NCBI GenBank assembly: GCA_900556395.1
Contig: USOQ01000029.1
Span: 1 to 28,612 of the forward strand
Direction: 5' to 3'
Length of the DNA stretch: 28,612 nucleotides
From: Candidatus Segatella caccae
Lineage (GTDB): Bacteria; Bacteroidota; Bacteroidia; Bacteroidales; Bacteroidaceae
Shown here: positions 16,901 through 24,735 of the stretch, piece after piece
How the letters are laid out: each line of letters starts with the position of its first letter
How positions within the stretch are numbered: the first letter of the stretch is position 1
Notes under the pieces: model-generated
Seen by the model: the letters and a program-made list of their open reading frames with translations, nothing else
What the model was told of the DNA's origin: nothing
Database searches by the model: none
Program-made: the position numbers and the translations under genes

Positions 16901-17219
16901 TGCAAGTCTGCCACGCGCCATCATTGGCGACCCTAATGACAACGACCGCATCAGCGACCGCTATGTAGAGGATGGTTCATACCTCAGAATGAAGAACATC
17001 TCCTTGGGATACACCTTCCCCAAGAAGTGGATTGGCAAAATAGGCATTGAGAATCTTCGCCTGTATTGCAACATCCAAAACCTCTTCACTATCACTGGTT
17101 ACGACGGATATGACCCAGAAATTGGTGTCAGCACCATGTCTGCCAACGTGTATGGTGTAGACTATGGCCGCTATCCTTCACCAACAACCTATTCTTTTGG
17201 TTTGAACATGTCATTTTAG
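13962..17219 (+). CDS. SusC-like TonB-dependent outer-membrane transporter
   Basis: About 1085 residues. After an N-terminal signal come a carboxypeptidase-D-like Ig domain (KITGTIADAQGPIIGATVKI ... YVGYVMKTIKI), a TonB-box-like segment (LNEVVVVGYGTMKKSD), the plug (ITSLDQSLQGRAAGV, RVRGTATINSNAEPLYVIDG, ILKDASATAIYGAQGANGVV) and a 22-strand barrel ending YSFGLNMSF. SusC proteins import oligosaccharides through the outer membrane with TonB energy, capped by their SusD partner. I chose ATG 13962; an upstream ATG at 13926 sits in a hairpin and gives an improbable N-terminus. Oddly the signal region reads SISRRQLLVGITALSFLG, resembling a twin-arginine motif. First gene of the plus-strand operon; the likely cargo is manno-oligosaccharide, inferred from the enzymes. 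Confidence 0.96.
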   Translation: MNYSISRRQLLVGITALSFLGISPQQTFAAKVESSMSVQQSKKITGTIADAQGPIIGATVKIKGTNHATVTDLDGNYTLNVNAGQTIEITYVGYVMKTIKIGNANKYDAILVEDNNNLNEVVVVGYGTMKKSDISGSSVSLGEKAMKGSIITSLDQSLQGRAAGVTAVSTSGAPGTASTIRVRGTATINSNAEPLYVIDGVIFQGGSTSGSGLGFGDKLDNGSASSVSPLSTINPADIVSMEILKDASATAIYGAQGANGVVLITTKRGKAGEAKFSYDGMAAWSRQTKRLDMLNLREFGEYYNDFVTAGIGGLKEDPYYSDISLLGKGTNWQDAIFQTAFQQQHQIAAQGGTEKIQYYISAGYMSQDGTIIGSKFDRLSVRANLDAQLKKWLKVGLSATFTDSNDNLKLTDGAEGIVNFALTSLPEAPIYDVYGNYASFARDNYNIHNPIAKAMEHNNWLNRKKLAGNIYAEVTPIKHLTWRTELGYDLGYSKAEVYNNEINLYNWKEPNESSIQKNNNTFWQLKNYVTYNNTFAKKHSVTAMLGQECWESKWDYTKVRNKKLPSDAVPNPVLGTGTATIGVGFGSAAMASFFTRWTYSYDSRYNATYTYRYDGSSNFGPNNRWAGFHSFATSWRFSNEKFVQAIAGKWLSNGKLRIGWGQTGNSNIKSYVWGINMQPVYTTLGNGYRPQNIPNLDVKWEKQEQIDLGLDLGFLNDRINVTLDWYQKESKDMLMELQLPSYMGTSGNGNSKLNAPMGNYGHIRNSGFELTLNTHPLVGKFQWDSEFQISWNKNKLIALNGTASSAIMGYAQWEQTLVSKTDIGGSLYNFYGYVTDGIYQDLADLERSPKPEKYPANGVFNSANTVYVGDIKFKDINGDGVINEKDMTNIGSPMPKFTYGWTNTFRYKGFDMSIFINGSYGNKVMNLTKRGLTNMSSVWCNQHSDVLNRARLAPIDASIVYADGSKWYDHVENVKVANPNASLPRAIIGDPNDNDRISDRYVEDGSYLRMKNISLGYTFPKKWIGKIGIENLRLYCNIQNLFTITGYDGYDPEIGVSTMSANVYGVDYGRYPSPTTYSFGLNMSF

Positions 17220-17241
17220 TCTATCTAAACAATAAGAACGT

Positions 17242-18993
17242 ATGAAATTATCAAGTTTTAAATATATAGCTGTAGCACTCATGCTGGGTGGAACCATTAC
17301 TTCTTGTAGTGACTTCCTGGATCGCCCCAACGAAGACAGCTACAACGATGGTAACTATTACCAGAATGATACTCAGACAAAGATGAGTGTCGTAACCCTT
17401 TACTCATCTCCATGGTTCGATTTCTTGAGCCGTGGTTATTATAAGATTCCTGAGATTATGTCAGGTAACCTATATAAGGGACAGGATCCTTTCCTTAATT
17501 TTACAGTAAATGGAAGTGATGAAGCAGTGATCCAAACATCCAATTCACTTTGGAATGTCAATGCACAGGCCAACACCATCTACAATCGCTTGAAGTCTGC
17601 CAAAGCTTCAGAGAGCGTAAAAAGAACTGCCATGGGTGAGTGTCTGGCTTGGAAAGCTATGGCGTACTTCTACCTTGTTCGCATCTGGGGCGATGTGCCT
17701 ATCGTACACGACAATAGTAGTGAGATTGCCGCTGGCGACTACAACAACAAATACAAAGTAAAGGCTGCTGATGTATATGAGTATATTGTTATGACGCTGG
17801 AAAAGGCTATCGAACTCTTGCCTGAAAAGAATGACCCTGGACGTATTGACCGCTGGGGAGCTAAAGCTCTCTTGGCAAAGGTGTATCTGGCCAAATCAGG
17901 TATCAACGCTGGTGGCAATGGACTGCGAGACGAAAGCGACCTGGCTAAGGCTGCAGAACTGTCCAAAGACGTCATCGACAACTCAGGAAAAGAGTTGATG
18001 TATAACTATGAAGATATCTTCAAGGGCGAGAACAACAACTGCGAAGAGAGCCTCATCGGATGGCGTTGGTCTGCCGAACAAACCAACTATACTTGCGGTA
18101 ATAGCCTGTCTGCAGAATTGGCTCCTTCAGGCTTTAATGAGTATCAGAGTTGGGGAGACTGGACAGCTCCTTCTGTAGACTTGCAAGATGCTTTCGGTGT
18201 AAGCCCGTTGGATAATCCTAAATCAAGGACATCAAACGACACACGTCGCAAGGCTACAATGATGATGGCAGGTGACACCTACGACTATTGGTGGACAGAC
18301 AAGGGCGGTTTCGACTATCTGAAGTTCTTGTACGACAAGACTTATGCACCTGGTTCTAACAACGGATTACAATCGGCTACAGGTGCCAACATCGCCAAGC
18401 ACATCTATGGTGACGATGCCGACCACGTGAAAGCATTCGGTATCAGTGCTGGTGCTAGCCAGTACTCTTCTCTCAGCACACACGTATTACGCCTTGCCGA
18501 CGTATATCTCATCTATGCAGAGGCCAAGATCGGCAATCAAGGTTCTACGACAGATGCCAGTGCCATCGATGCCTACTTTGCTGTTCGCCATCGTGCCATC
18601 AAGAACATCAACCGAGATGAGTTCACTGAGATTACACTCGACCAGGTACTCAAAGAACGCCGTTTAGAGTTGGCATTCGAGGGTGATTACTGGTTCGACT
18701 TGGTTCGTATGTCTTACTACGACATAGAAAAGGCCATGAACATCATCAAAAACCAAAGACGCAATGGTTACTACGGACTGCCCGATTTGTACAAGGCATA
18801 CTACAATGATGGTCAGCCCAACGGTCCTTGGACTGTTGACGAGACCAATATGCGTTACGAGACAGATACACCTAAGCCCAACGTAACAAAGTCTATCTTC
18901 AAGTTACCATTCCCACAAGGTGACGTGGTTTACAACCCACACTTGATGGAAGAAGCACAGCACGTAGAAGTAAGAGAGACTTTCGCATATTAA
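17242..18993 (+). CDS. SusD/RagB-like surface lipoprotein
   Basis: 583 residues. The lipoprotein signal MKLSSFKYIAVALMLGGTIT-S-C has the lipidated Cys at 22. The body has the SusD/RagB pattern: early SDFLDRPNEDSY, TPR-like helices including AMGECLAWKAMAYFYLVRIWGDVP and RWGAKALLAKVYLAKSG, and the C-terminal HVLRLADVYLIYAEAKIGNQ with VLKERRLELAFEGDYWFDLVR. It caps the SusC transporter and binds glycan at the cell surface. The gene follows susC by 22 bases, the usual arrangement. Ligand specificity cannot be read from sequence; mannan is inferred from the neighbouring enzymes. Confidence 0.96.
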   Translation: MKLSSFKYIAVALMLGGTITSCSDFLDRPNEDSYNDGNYYQNDTQTKMSVVTLYSSPWFDFLSRGYYKIPEIMSGNLYKGQDPFLNFTVNGSDEAVIQTSNSLWNVNAQANTIYNRLKSAKASESVKRTAMGECLAWKAMAYFYLVRIWGDVPIVHDNSSEIAAGDYNNKYKVKAADVYEYIVMTLEKAIELLPEKNDPGRIDRWGAKALLAKVYLAKSGINAGGNGLRDESDLAKAAELSKDVIDNSGKELMYNYEDIFKGENNNCEESLIGWRWSAEQTNYTCGNSLSAELAPSGFNEYQSWGDWTAPSVDLQDAFGVSPLDNPKSRTSNDTRRKATMMMAGDTYDYWWTDKGGFDYLKFLYDKTYAPGSNNGLQSATGANIAKHIYGDDADHVKAFGISAGASQYSSLSTHVLRLADVYLIYAEAKIGNQGSTTDASAIDAYFAVRHRAIKNINRDEFTEITLDQVLKERRLELAFEGDYWFDLVRMSYYDIEKAMNIIKNQRRNGYYGLPDLYKAYYNDGQPNGPWTVDETNMRYETDTPKPNVTKSIFKLPFPQGDVVYNPHLMEEAQHVEVRETFAY

Positions 18994-19022
18994 TAAGCTC
19001 TAACATAAAAAAAAAGAAAGTT

Positions 19023-20384
19023 ATGAAACTAAATAAATTATTCAGTTGGTTAGGCTTGTTCTTAATAATGATTTCAGCCACTGCGCTGACATCATGCGAG
19101 GATCAGCCAGACAAATTTGAACTGACAGGTGGCACCCCGACCATCAACTACATCAGAATGCCTTACCTCAGCCAGTCTGACTCGCTCATAACAGAAGCCA
19201 GTTTGAAATCTATCATCTGCTTGGTGGGCGACAACTTGACAAGTATCAAGGAGCTGTACTTCAATGACCAAAAAGCTCAGTTGAACACCAGCTACATCAC
19301 CAGCCATACCATGATAGTGCAGGTGCCAGAGAACATTCCTGCAAAGGTGGATGACAAGATCTACATGATAACCAAGGATGGCGAGACCGTGACATACGAC
19401 TTCCACGTAGCAGTGCCAGCACCTGCTGTCAACACAATGTCGTGCGAATATGCAAAGGCAGGTGAAGAGGTAACCATCTATGGTAACTACTTCATCAACG
19501 ATCCAAACGTTCCTCTGACCGTCACCCTTCCTGATGGACAGGAAATCACCCAGTTCACAAAACTCACTCAGAGCGCCATATCGTTCATCATGCCTCAGTG
19601 CGATGCTGAAGGCAAGCTTACCGTGACATCTGTTTACGGTGAGACAGAATCTGGCTTCCATTACAACGACTCTCGTGGTATCTTGTTTGACTTCGATACG
19701 CCATGGGATGGTGTCAACGTATTGGGCAACCACGGCTGGCACGATAGAGTCATCCTCGCTGACGAGACCTCTCTCTCAGGCAAATTCGTACAGCTGGGTG
19801 ATGGTAGTGCTGTTATGTCTGAAGATGGCGGTTGGAAGGATAGTGACTTCTCTTTCGAGTACTGGTGCGGTTCTTGGGACACCCCACAGAAGATGACATC
19901 GGGCGATGGAGTGGCACTCAACCAACTCGTAGATTTCACTAACTATAAGAATATGTCACTGAAGTTCGAGATGTATATCCCAACCAGCAATCCTTGGACC
20001 GCAGGTGCGATGCAGATCGCATTCGAAGGCTATGACAAGGTAACCCTCTCAGGTAATCCTATCGAAGGTTATACGGGTACCGTTGCTGGTGCTAATGCTA
20101 AAGTCTTCAATAACGAAGATGGAAAGAGCGGCGCATGGGGTCGTGCCATGTACAGACCTTGGACAGAAACAGGTTCTTACGACACAGGCAACAAGTGGGT
20201 GACAGTAACCATCCCATTGACCAGCTTCACACTCGACAACAAGGGTGCTACCACCTCGCAGGTTCCATCATCGGCTGCCGACTTCGCAAGCCTCACCATG
20301 TTTGTCTATGGCGGTGGCGTAAATGGTACAGAGTGTAAGCCTATCATCAAGATAGATAACATCCGCGTCGTTCCTAATAACTAA
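19023..20384 (+). CDS. Surface glycan-binding lipoprotein (SGBP-B type)
   Basis: 453 residues, lipidated at C25 (ISATALTSC). Two TIG/Ig-like domains occupy about residues 35-132 and 134-214 (AGEEVTIYGNYFINDPNV is a typical TIG strand). The C-terminal domain, about 218-453, begins GILFDFDTPWDGVNVLGNHG, ends IIKIDNIRVVP and is rich in Trp. It resembles the C-terminal ligand-binding domain of SGBP-B proteins first described in xyloglucan loci. Such proteins stand on the cell surface on Ig-like stalks and hold the polymer for surface endo-enzymes and SusCD. It follows susD by 29 A-rich bases. Binding to mannan is inferred from position only. Confidence 0.88.
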   Translation: MKLNKLFSWLGLFLIMISATALTSCEDQPDKFELTGGTPTINYIRMPYLSQSDSLITEASLKSIICLVGDNLTSIKELYFNDQKAQLNTSYITSHTMIVQVPENIPAKVDDKIYMITKDGETVTYDFHVAVPAPAVNTMSCEYAKAGEEVTIYGNYFINDPNVPLTVTLPDGQEITQFTKLTQSAISFIMPQCDAEGKLTVTSVYGETESGFHYNDSRGILFDFDTPWDGVNVLGNHGWHDRVILADETSLSGKFVQLGDGSAVMSEDGGWKDSDFSFEYWCGSWDTPQKMTSGDGVALNQLVDFTNYKNMSLKFEMYIPTSNPWTAGAMQIAFEGYDKVTLSGNPIEGYTGTVAGANAKVFNNEDGKSGAWGRAMYRPWTETGSYDTGNKWVTVTIPLTSFTLDNKGATTSQVPSSAADFASLTMFVYGGGVNGTECKPIIKIDNIRVVPNN

Positions 20385-20402
20385 TCTTTAAAAAGAAAAG
20401 AT

Positions 20403-22835
20403 ATGAAAAAAATCAAGAATATATTAGCACTGTTGGTGGTAGCCCTCATGGGGCTGTCGCTGACAGCTTGCAGCGAGGACGATCTCGATACCAACCAGTA
20501 TCAAAAAGGTGTCCACCTCAATGTCTATGGTCCTCAGCCAGTGATGCGTGGTGGTCAGCTCCGCTTCCTCGGCAGCAACCTCGACCAGATAGCACAGGTT
20601 CTTATCCCTGGCTGCGAACCTATCACCAATATCGAAGTGGTAAAGGCGGGCTTCCCCAGTGAAATACGCATCACCTTGCCTAAAGATGGTCCTGAGCCTG
20701 GCTTGGTGACTCTCATCACAAAGACCGATGAGGAAATTACCACCAAGACTGCCCTCACCTATCAGGAAGGCATCGAGTTTGAAGTTTTCTCACCAGAAAG
20801 CGTTATGCCAGGCGAAGAACTCACCATCAAGGGTGAATACTTGAACCTCGTTCACATGATCGAGTTTGCCGATGGTGTAAGAGTTCCAGAGTCTGAATTT
20901 ACAGAACATACTCGTTATGAAATCAAGGTCATCGTTCCTGACGAGGCTCGCACAGGCAAGGTAGGTCTTTTCGATGTCGATCTCTCTACCCTTGAGGATG
21001 CCGGCAGCGCCATCTACAACATCATCATGACCGACGTGGCACTCAATGTAGGTACTCCTACCATCAGCAAGGTGACAACTCCTCGTGGAGAAGGCATACA
21101 GACCGATGAGTTCACAGCTAAGATGGATGAGCTCTTTACTCTTAATGGAGAGCACTTCGGACTCATCAACAGCATCAAGTTTGTTCCTAAGGCTGGAGAC
21201 GTTCATGGTAGTGTATGCGAGATTACCGACTTTACCGTTAGCGAAGATGGCAAGACGCTGTCCTTCAATCTTCCTGCCGAGGCTGCCGATGGAGACATCT
21301 GTCTGATTTGTCGCTCTGGCGAAGAAGTTCCTGTGGGAACTCTTGTCACTATCGCTCCTACAGAGTGTGTGGCTTCTCCTTCACCTGTCAAGGCAGGCAA
21401 GCCTCTGACCATTACTGGCAAAGACCTCGATGTGGTCAACGGTATCGAAATGGCAAATGTAGAAGGCGAAATACCATTCATCGTCAATCCTGATGGCACC
21501 AAGCTCATCATTGAGAGCATGCCTGAAACTGCTGTAGAAGGCAACCTCGTACTGCGCATGAAGAATGGCAAGGGTGTAGAGGTTCCATTCTCCCTCGTAA
21601 AGCCTGTTGTGACAGGTTACGACCACAACCCTGTTAGCGCTGGTGGCGCCATCACTCTACAAGGTACCAACCTCGACCTCGTGAAGAAGGTTCAGTTTGG
21701 TGAAGGCTCTGACATCATAGAGGTGAAAGCATCAGAAGACGGCACAAGCATTTCACTCACCGTTCCTATGAATGCAAAAACTGGCAAGCCTACCCTCACA
21801 TTAGCCAATGGCACTACCGTAGAATGTCCCGAACTAAACATCGAGGAGGCTGTATTCTGTTATATCACAGAATTGCCCGACTTCTCCGAGAAGGAAAAAA
21901 CACCTGAAGCTGGTGGAACCTTTACGGTTCCTGTAAAGAATGGCGACAAGCTCGAAAGCGTACTCGTCAACGGCAAGAATGTAAACTTTGTATATGCAGA
22001 AAAGCCTTCCAGCCTTACTATCGGTATCCCTGCTGACGCAAGTGCTAAATCGGTATTGAAGTTGGTTTCTTCCAACGGTTCTGTTGAATATGACATTGCT
22101 GTTATTCCACAGGGCACTGTTACCCGTACTTTGTGGATTGGTTCTATCGACCTCGCAAATTGGACTGGCAACACACAGGGTACCCTGGCAGTAGATGCCT
22201 TAGACAATCTTCCTGCAGGAGCTAACGTTGAACTGAAGATTCAATATACAGCCACAGCAGACCAAATACAACTGAAGGGAAATACAGGCGACTGGACTGC
22301 TGTAGACCTCGACAATGGTGAGTATAAGGAGCACGTTTATGAATTAGACCCCAATGCTAAGGAATTCACTATCCCATTGTCAGCAACTACTATCGCTGCT
22401 CTCAAAGCTAAAGCCACAAATTGGGGCGGTCTCATCATCTTCGGTGGTAAGGGCGCTATCCTCACCAAGATTTCAGCTGAGATTTCTATTCCTTTAGAGA
22501 CAACCATCTGGAATGGTACTTTCAACATCGTTAAATGGAATGGAATGGCAAACCTTGCCTGGGATGGTTATGACTGGAGTACAGTGAAAGCCGGCACCAC
22601 CATCCGTCTCTACTACAATAAGATAAATGCTGGCGAATGGGCTTGCATCAGCCTCCGTAGTGGAACAAGCTGGAATAATCTTCCTGCTCCTATTGCAAGT
22701 CAGTATGATCTCAATGAAGATGAAGGAAAAGTGGAGGTATCCATCGCTGCTAATGTCTTACAAGACCTTATAGACAATCACGGTCTCGTTGTCACAGGAG
22801 ACAATTGCACGCTGACTAAAATAACTCTCGAATAA
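20403..22835 (+). CDS. Large TIG-repeat surface lipoprotein with two C-terminal modules
   Basis: 810 residues, lipidated at C23 (LSLTAC). About six consecutive TIG/IPT Ig-like repeats run from residue 35 to 570; each carries a G-x-x-L-T-I-x-G-x-x-L motif (EELTIKGEYLNL, KPLTITGKDLDV, GAITLQGTNLDL). Two related modules follow, at about 576-698 (starts RTLWIGSIDLANWTGN) and 699-810 (starts TTIWNGTFNIVKWNG), each ending with a helix-like L-x-x-L segment and a strand: GLIIFGGKGAILTKISAEI and GLVVTGDNCTLTKITLE. These are probably sugar-binding beta-sandwiches. The same ending appears in the GH26 insert downstream and in the protein at 27819. It probably extends far from the cell and captures polymer. 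It follows the other SGBP by 18 bases. Confidence 0.88.
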   Translation: MKKIKNILALLVVALMGLSLTACSEDDLDTNQYQKGVHLNVYGPQPVMRGGQLRFLGSNLDQIAQVLIPGCEPITNIEVVKAGFPSEIRITLPKDGPEPGLVTLITKTDEEITTKTALTYQEGIEFEVFSPESVMPGEELTIKGEYLNLVHMIEFADGVRVPESEFTEHTRYEIKVIVPDEARTGKVGLFDVDLSTLEDAGSAIYNIIMTDVALNVGTPTISKVTTPRGEGIQTDEFTAKMDELFTLNGEHFGLINSIKFVPKAGDVHGSVCEITDFTVSEDGKTLSFNLPAEAADGDICLICRSGEEVPVGTLVTIAPTECVASPSPVKAGKPLTITGKDLDVVNGIEMANVEGEIPFIVNPDGTKLIIESMPETAVEGNLVLRMKNGKGVEVPFSLVKPVVTGYDHNPVSAGGAITLQGTNLDLVKKVQFGEGSDIIEVKASEDGTSISLTVPMNAKTGKPTLTLANGTTVECPELNIEEAVFCYITELPDFSEKEKTPEAGGTFTVPVKNGDKLESVLVNGKNVNFVYAEKPSSLTIGIPADASAKSVLKLVSSNGSVEYDIAVIPQGTVTRTLWIGSIDLANWTGNTQGTLAVDALDNLPAGANVELKIQYTATADQIQLKGNTGDWTAVDLDNGEYKEHVYELDPNAKEFTIPLSATTIAALKAKATNWGGLIIFGGKGAILTKISAEISIPLETTIWNGTFNIVKWNGMANLAWDGYDWSTVKAGTTIRLYYNKINAGEWACISLRSGTSWNNLPAPIASQYDLNEDEGKVEVSIAANVLQDLIDNHGLVVTGDNCTLTKITLE

Positions 22836-22857
22836 TCATCATAAAACACAGACTATT

Positions 22858-24603
22858 ATGAAAAAGAAACATATATTATCCGTGTTGGCAATGGCAGCTG
22901 TGACCTTCGGGGTCACAGCTTGCGCCGATACTGATGCACAATACTCGATTCCTGATGTAGATGCTCCACACTTCGTGAAGTCAACTCCAGCAATAGGCGA
23001 CAATCATGTGAAACGCGGTGAAGTAACCGTCACCGTGAAATACGATAAGCGCATCTTCTTTGCTTCACAAGACAAAGACTTGATAGAAGCTACAGGTGCG
23101 ACCATCACCAATGCCAACGTTTATGGTGCTGACAGTTTGCTCACCATGACCGTCAACATACCCAATCGTGGCGCTGATGTGAACATCACTATCCCTGCAG
23201 GAGTAGTAACCAACGGACAGGGTAAACCGGCTGATGCTGTCACTCTGAACTTCAAGACTACAGGACTGGATGCCTCTCCTGTTATGGCAACCAGTACTGC
23301 TGCCACAAAACTCTATGAGTTCTTGGTTCAGAATGCGGACACCAAGATTATTTCTGGTATGATGGCTAATGTGGCATGGAACCATACTTGTGCTGACAAG
23401 GTAAACGAATGGACAGGTAAGTATCCTGCTATCAATGGTTTCGACTATGTACACATGCCAGCCTGCAAAGCTGGTGCCAACTGGATTAACTATAAAGATA
23501 TCACTCCTGTCAAGGAATGGTACGACAACCAAGGCATCGTACAGATGATGTGGCACTGGAATGTACCAAAGACCAAGCCTGCAACAGCTGGCAAGGTGAT
23601 ACCCAGCGACTGGAGCGGATTCTTACAACTCACTGACGACAACACCAAGGCTGCTTTCGCAAATGCACAGGTAGGCGACCAATTGGTTGTTACAATCAGC
23701 GACGTGGCTGAAGGCGCACAGGGTTCTATCAAGAACTCCTCATGGACAGGTTTCGTAGATGAGACTGGCACCAGTTGGGAATACTTCGATATCAGCGGCA
23801 CACAGTATGCCATGACTCTCGATGCCACTACCCTCGCCGATATGAAGGCTAACGGATTCATCCTTTCGGGTCACGACTATACCATCACTGGCGTATATGT
23901 AGTTCCTGCCGGCAAGGACCTTGCCAATGGTACTCAGATCTTCAAACCTGCATCCAACCTCGATCCTAACAACGACTACACCTTCAACACTGCAAACACA
24001 ACATTTGACGCTGCCAATGCACTGACTGAAGGAACTTGGGAAAACGAGGTTTGGAAGGATGATATGAAGACACTCAAGGAGTATCTCACTCTCCTGAAGG
24101 ATGCCAACATTCCTGTACTCTGGCGCCCATTCCATGAGGCAAGTGGCAAGTGGTTCTGGTGGGGTAAGGATGCAGAGAGCTTCAAGAACCTCTGGAAAGA
24201 AATGTTCAAAGAACTGAAGGAAGCTGGTTTCGACAACCTTATCTGGGTTTGGACAAGCTGCGGCAACGACAACGATTGGTATCCAGGCGATGAGTATGTA
24301 GATGTAGTAGCACGCGACCTCTATGGCGACAACGCTGCTTCTTGTGCCACAGAATACGCTGACCTCTGTGCTACCTATGGTAACAAGATTATTACGCTTG
24401 GTGAATGTGGATATAGTGAGTATACTAACAGCCGTATAGCTAACATCAGTGAGCAGTGGGAAGCTGGCGCAAAGTGGAGTTGGTTCATGGTATGGTATGA
24501 TAATGATGATGCAGAAAATCAGCATGCCACACAGGAATGGTGGCAGAATGCAATGAACATGCCAAACATCATCACCCGCGACATGGTGCCTAACATGAAG
24601 TAA
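22858..24603 (+). CDS. GH26 beta-mannanase lipoprotein with inserted module
   Basis: 581 residues, lipidated at C22 (FGVTAC). Residues about 35-135 form an Ig-like Big_5-type domain (VKSTPAIGDNHVKRGEVTVT ... NITIPAGVVTNGQG). The GH26 barrel starts near 145 (LYEFLVQNADTKIISGMMAN) and contains acid/base E427 in WRPFHEASGKWFWWG, nucleophile E516 in ITLGECGYSEY and WFMVWYDND near the end. Between the barrel strand ending QMMWHWNVP (238) and the helix at about 390, roughly residues 241-355 form an extra domain (WSGFLQLTDD ... NGFILSGHDYTITGVYVVPA) resembling the C-terminal modules of the upstream SGBP. As a surface lipoprotein it probably makes the first cuts in mannan. Both catalytic residues are intact. 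Confidence 0.92.
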   Translation: MKKKHILSVLAMAAVTFGVTACADTDAQYSIPDVDAPHFVKSTPAIGDNHVKRGEVTVTVKYDKRIFFASQDKDLIEATGATITNANVYGADSLLTMTVNIPNRGADVNITIPAGVVTNGQGKPADAVTLNFKTTGLDASPVMATSTAATKLYEFLVQNADTKIISGMMANVAWNHTCADKVNEWTGKYPAINGFDYVHMPACKAGANWINYKDITPVKEWYDNQGIVQMMWHWNVPKTKPATAGKVIPSDWSGFLQLTDDNTKAAFANAQVGDQLVVTISDVAEGAQGSIKNSSWTGFVDETGTSWEYFDISGTQYAMTLDATTLADMKANGFILSGHDYTITGVYVVPAGKDLANGTQIFKPASNLDPNNDYTFNTANTTFDAANALTEGTWENEVWKDDMKTLKEYLTLLKDANIPVLWRPFHEASGKWFWWGKDAESFKNLWKEMFKELKEAGFDNLIWVWTSCGNDNDWYPGDEYVDVVARDLYGDNAASCATEYADLCATYGNKIITLGECGYSEYTNSRIANISEQWEAGAKWSWFMVWYDNDDAENQHATQEWWQNAMNMPNIITRDMVPNMK

Positions 24604-24650
24604 CCGAAAAATGCAATTGTTTCTTCATAAGATACAGACGCATCACATTC

Positions 24651-24711
24651 AAAATATAAACGCAGAGACACGTTGGGCAAAATAAACCACGTGAATCTGC
24701 GTTTATATTTT
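24651..24711 (+). promoter_or_regulatory. Perfect 16-bp inverted repeat hairpin between GH26 genes
   Basis: AAAATATAAACGCAGA (24651-24666) is perfectly complementary to 24696-24711. Inside, CACGT (24669-24673) pairs with ACGTG (24689-24693), and after a bulged T, GG pairs with CC, closing on a ten-base loop. Sequence after the hairpin is A/T rich (ATAACCTTATTA). It lies 48 bases after one stop and 24 bases before the next ATG. It could be an intra-operon terminator/attenuator, a processing site or a 3'-end protector. No -7 promoter is visible between it and the next gene. Confidence 0.75.
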
Positions 24712-24735
24712 ATAACCTTATTACATTATATATAT

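Noticed and set aside
23740..24525. 261-codon open frame on the minus strand
   Set aside because: Antisense to the catalytic part of a GH26 gene with intact motifs; no own features.
24673..24735. Upstream TTG extension of the second lipoprotein GH26
   Set aside because: It starts inside the 16-bp hairpin and would put 21 residues before a good lipoprotein signal peptide.
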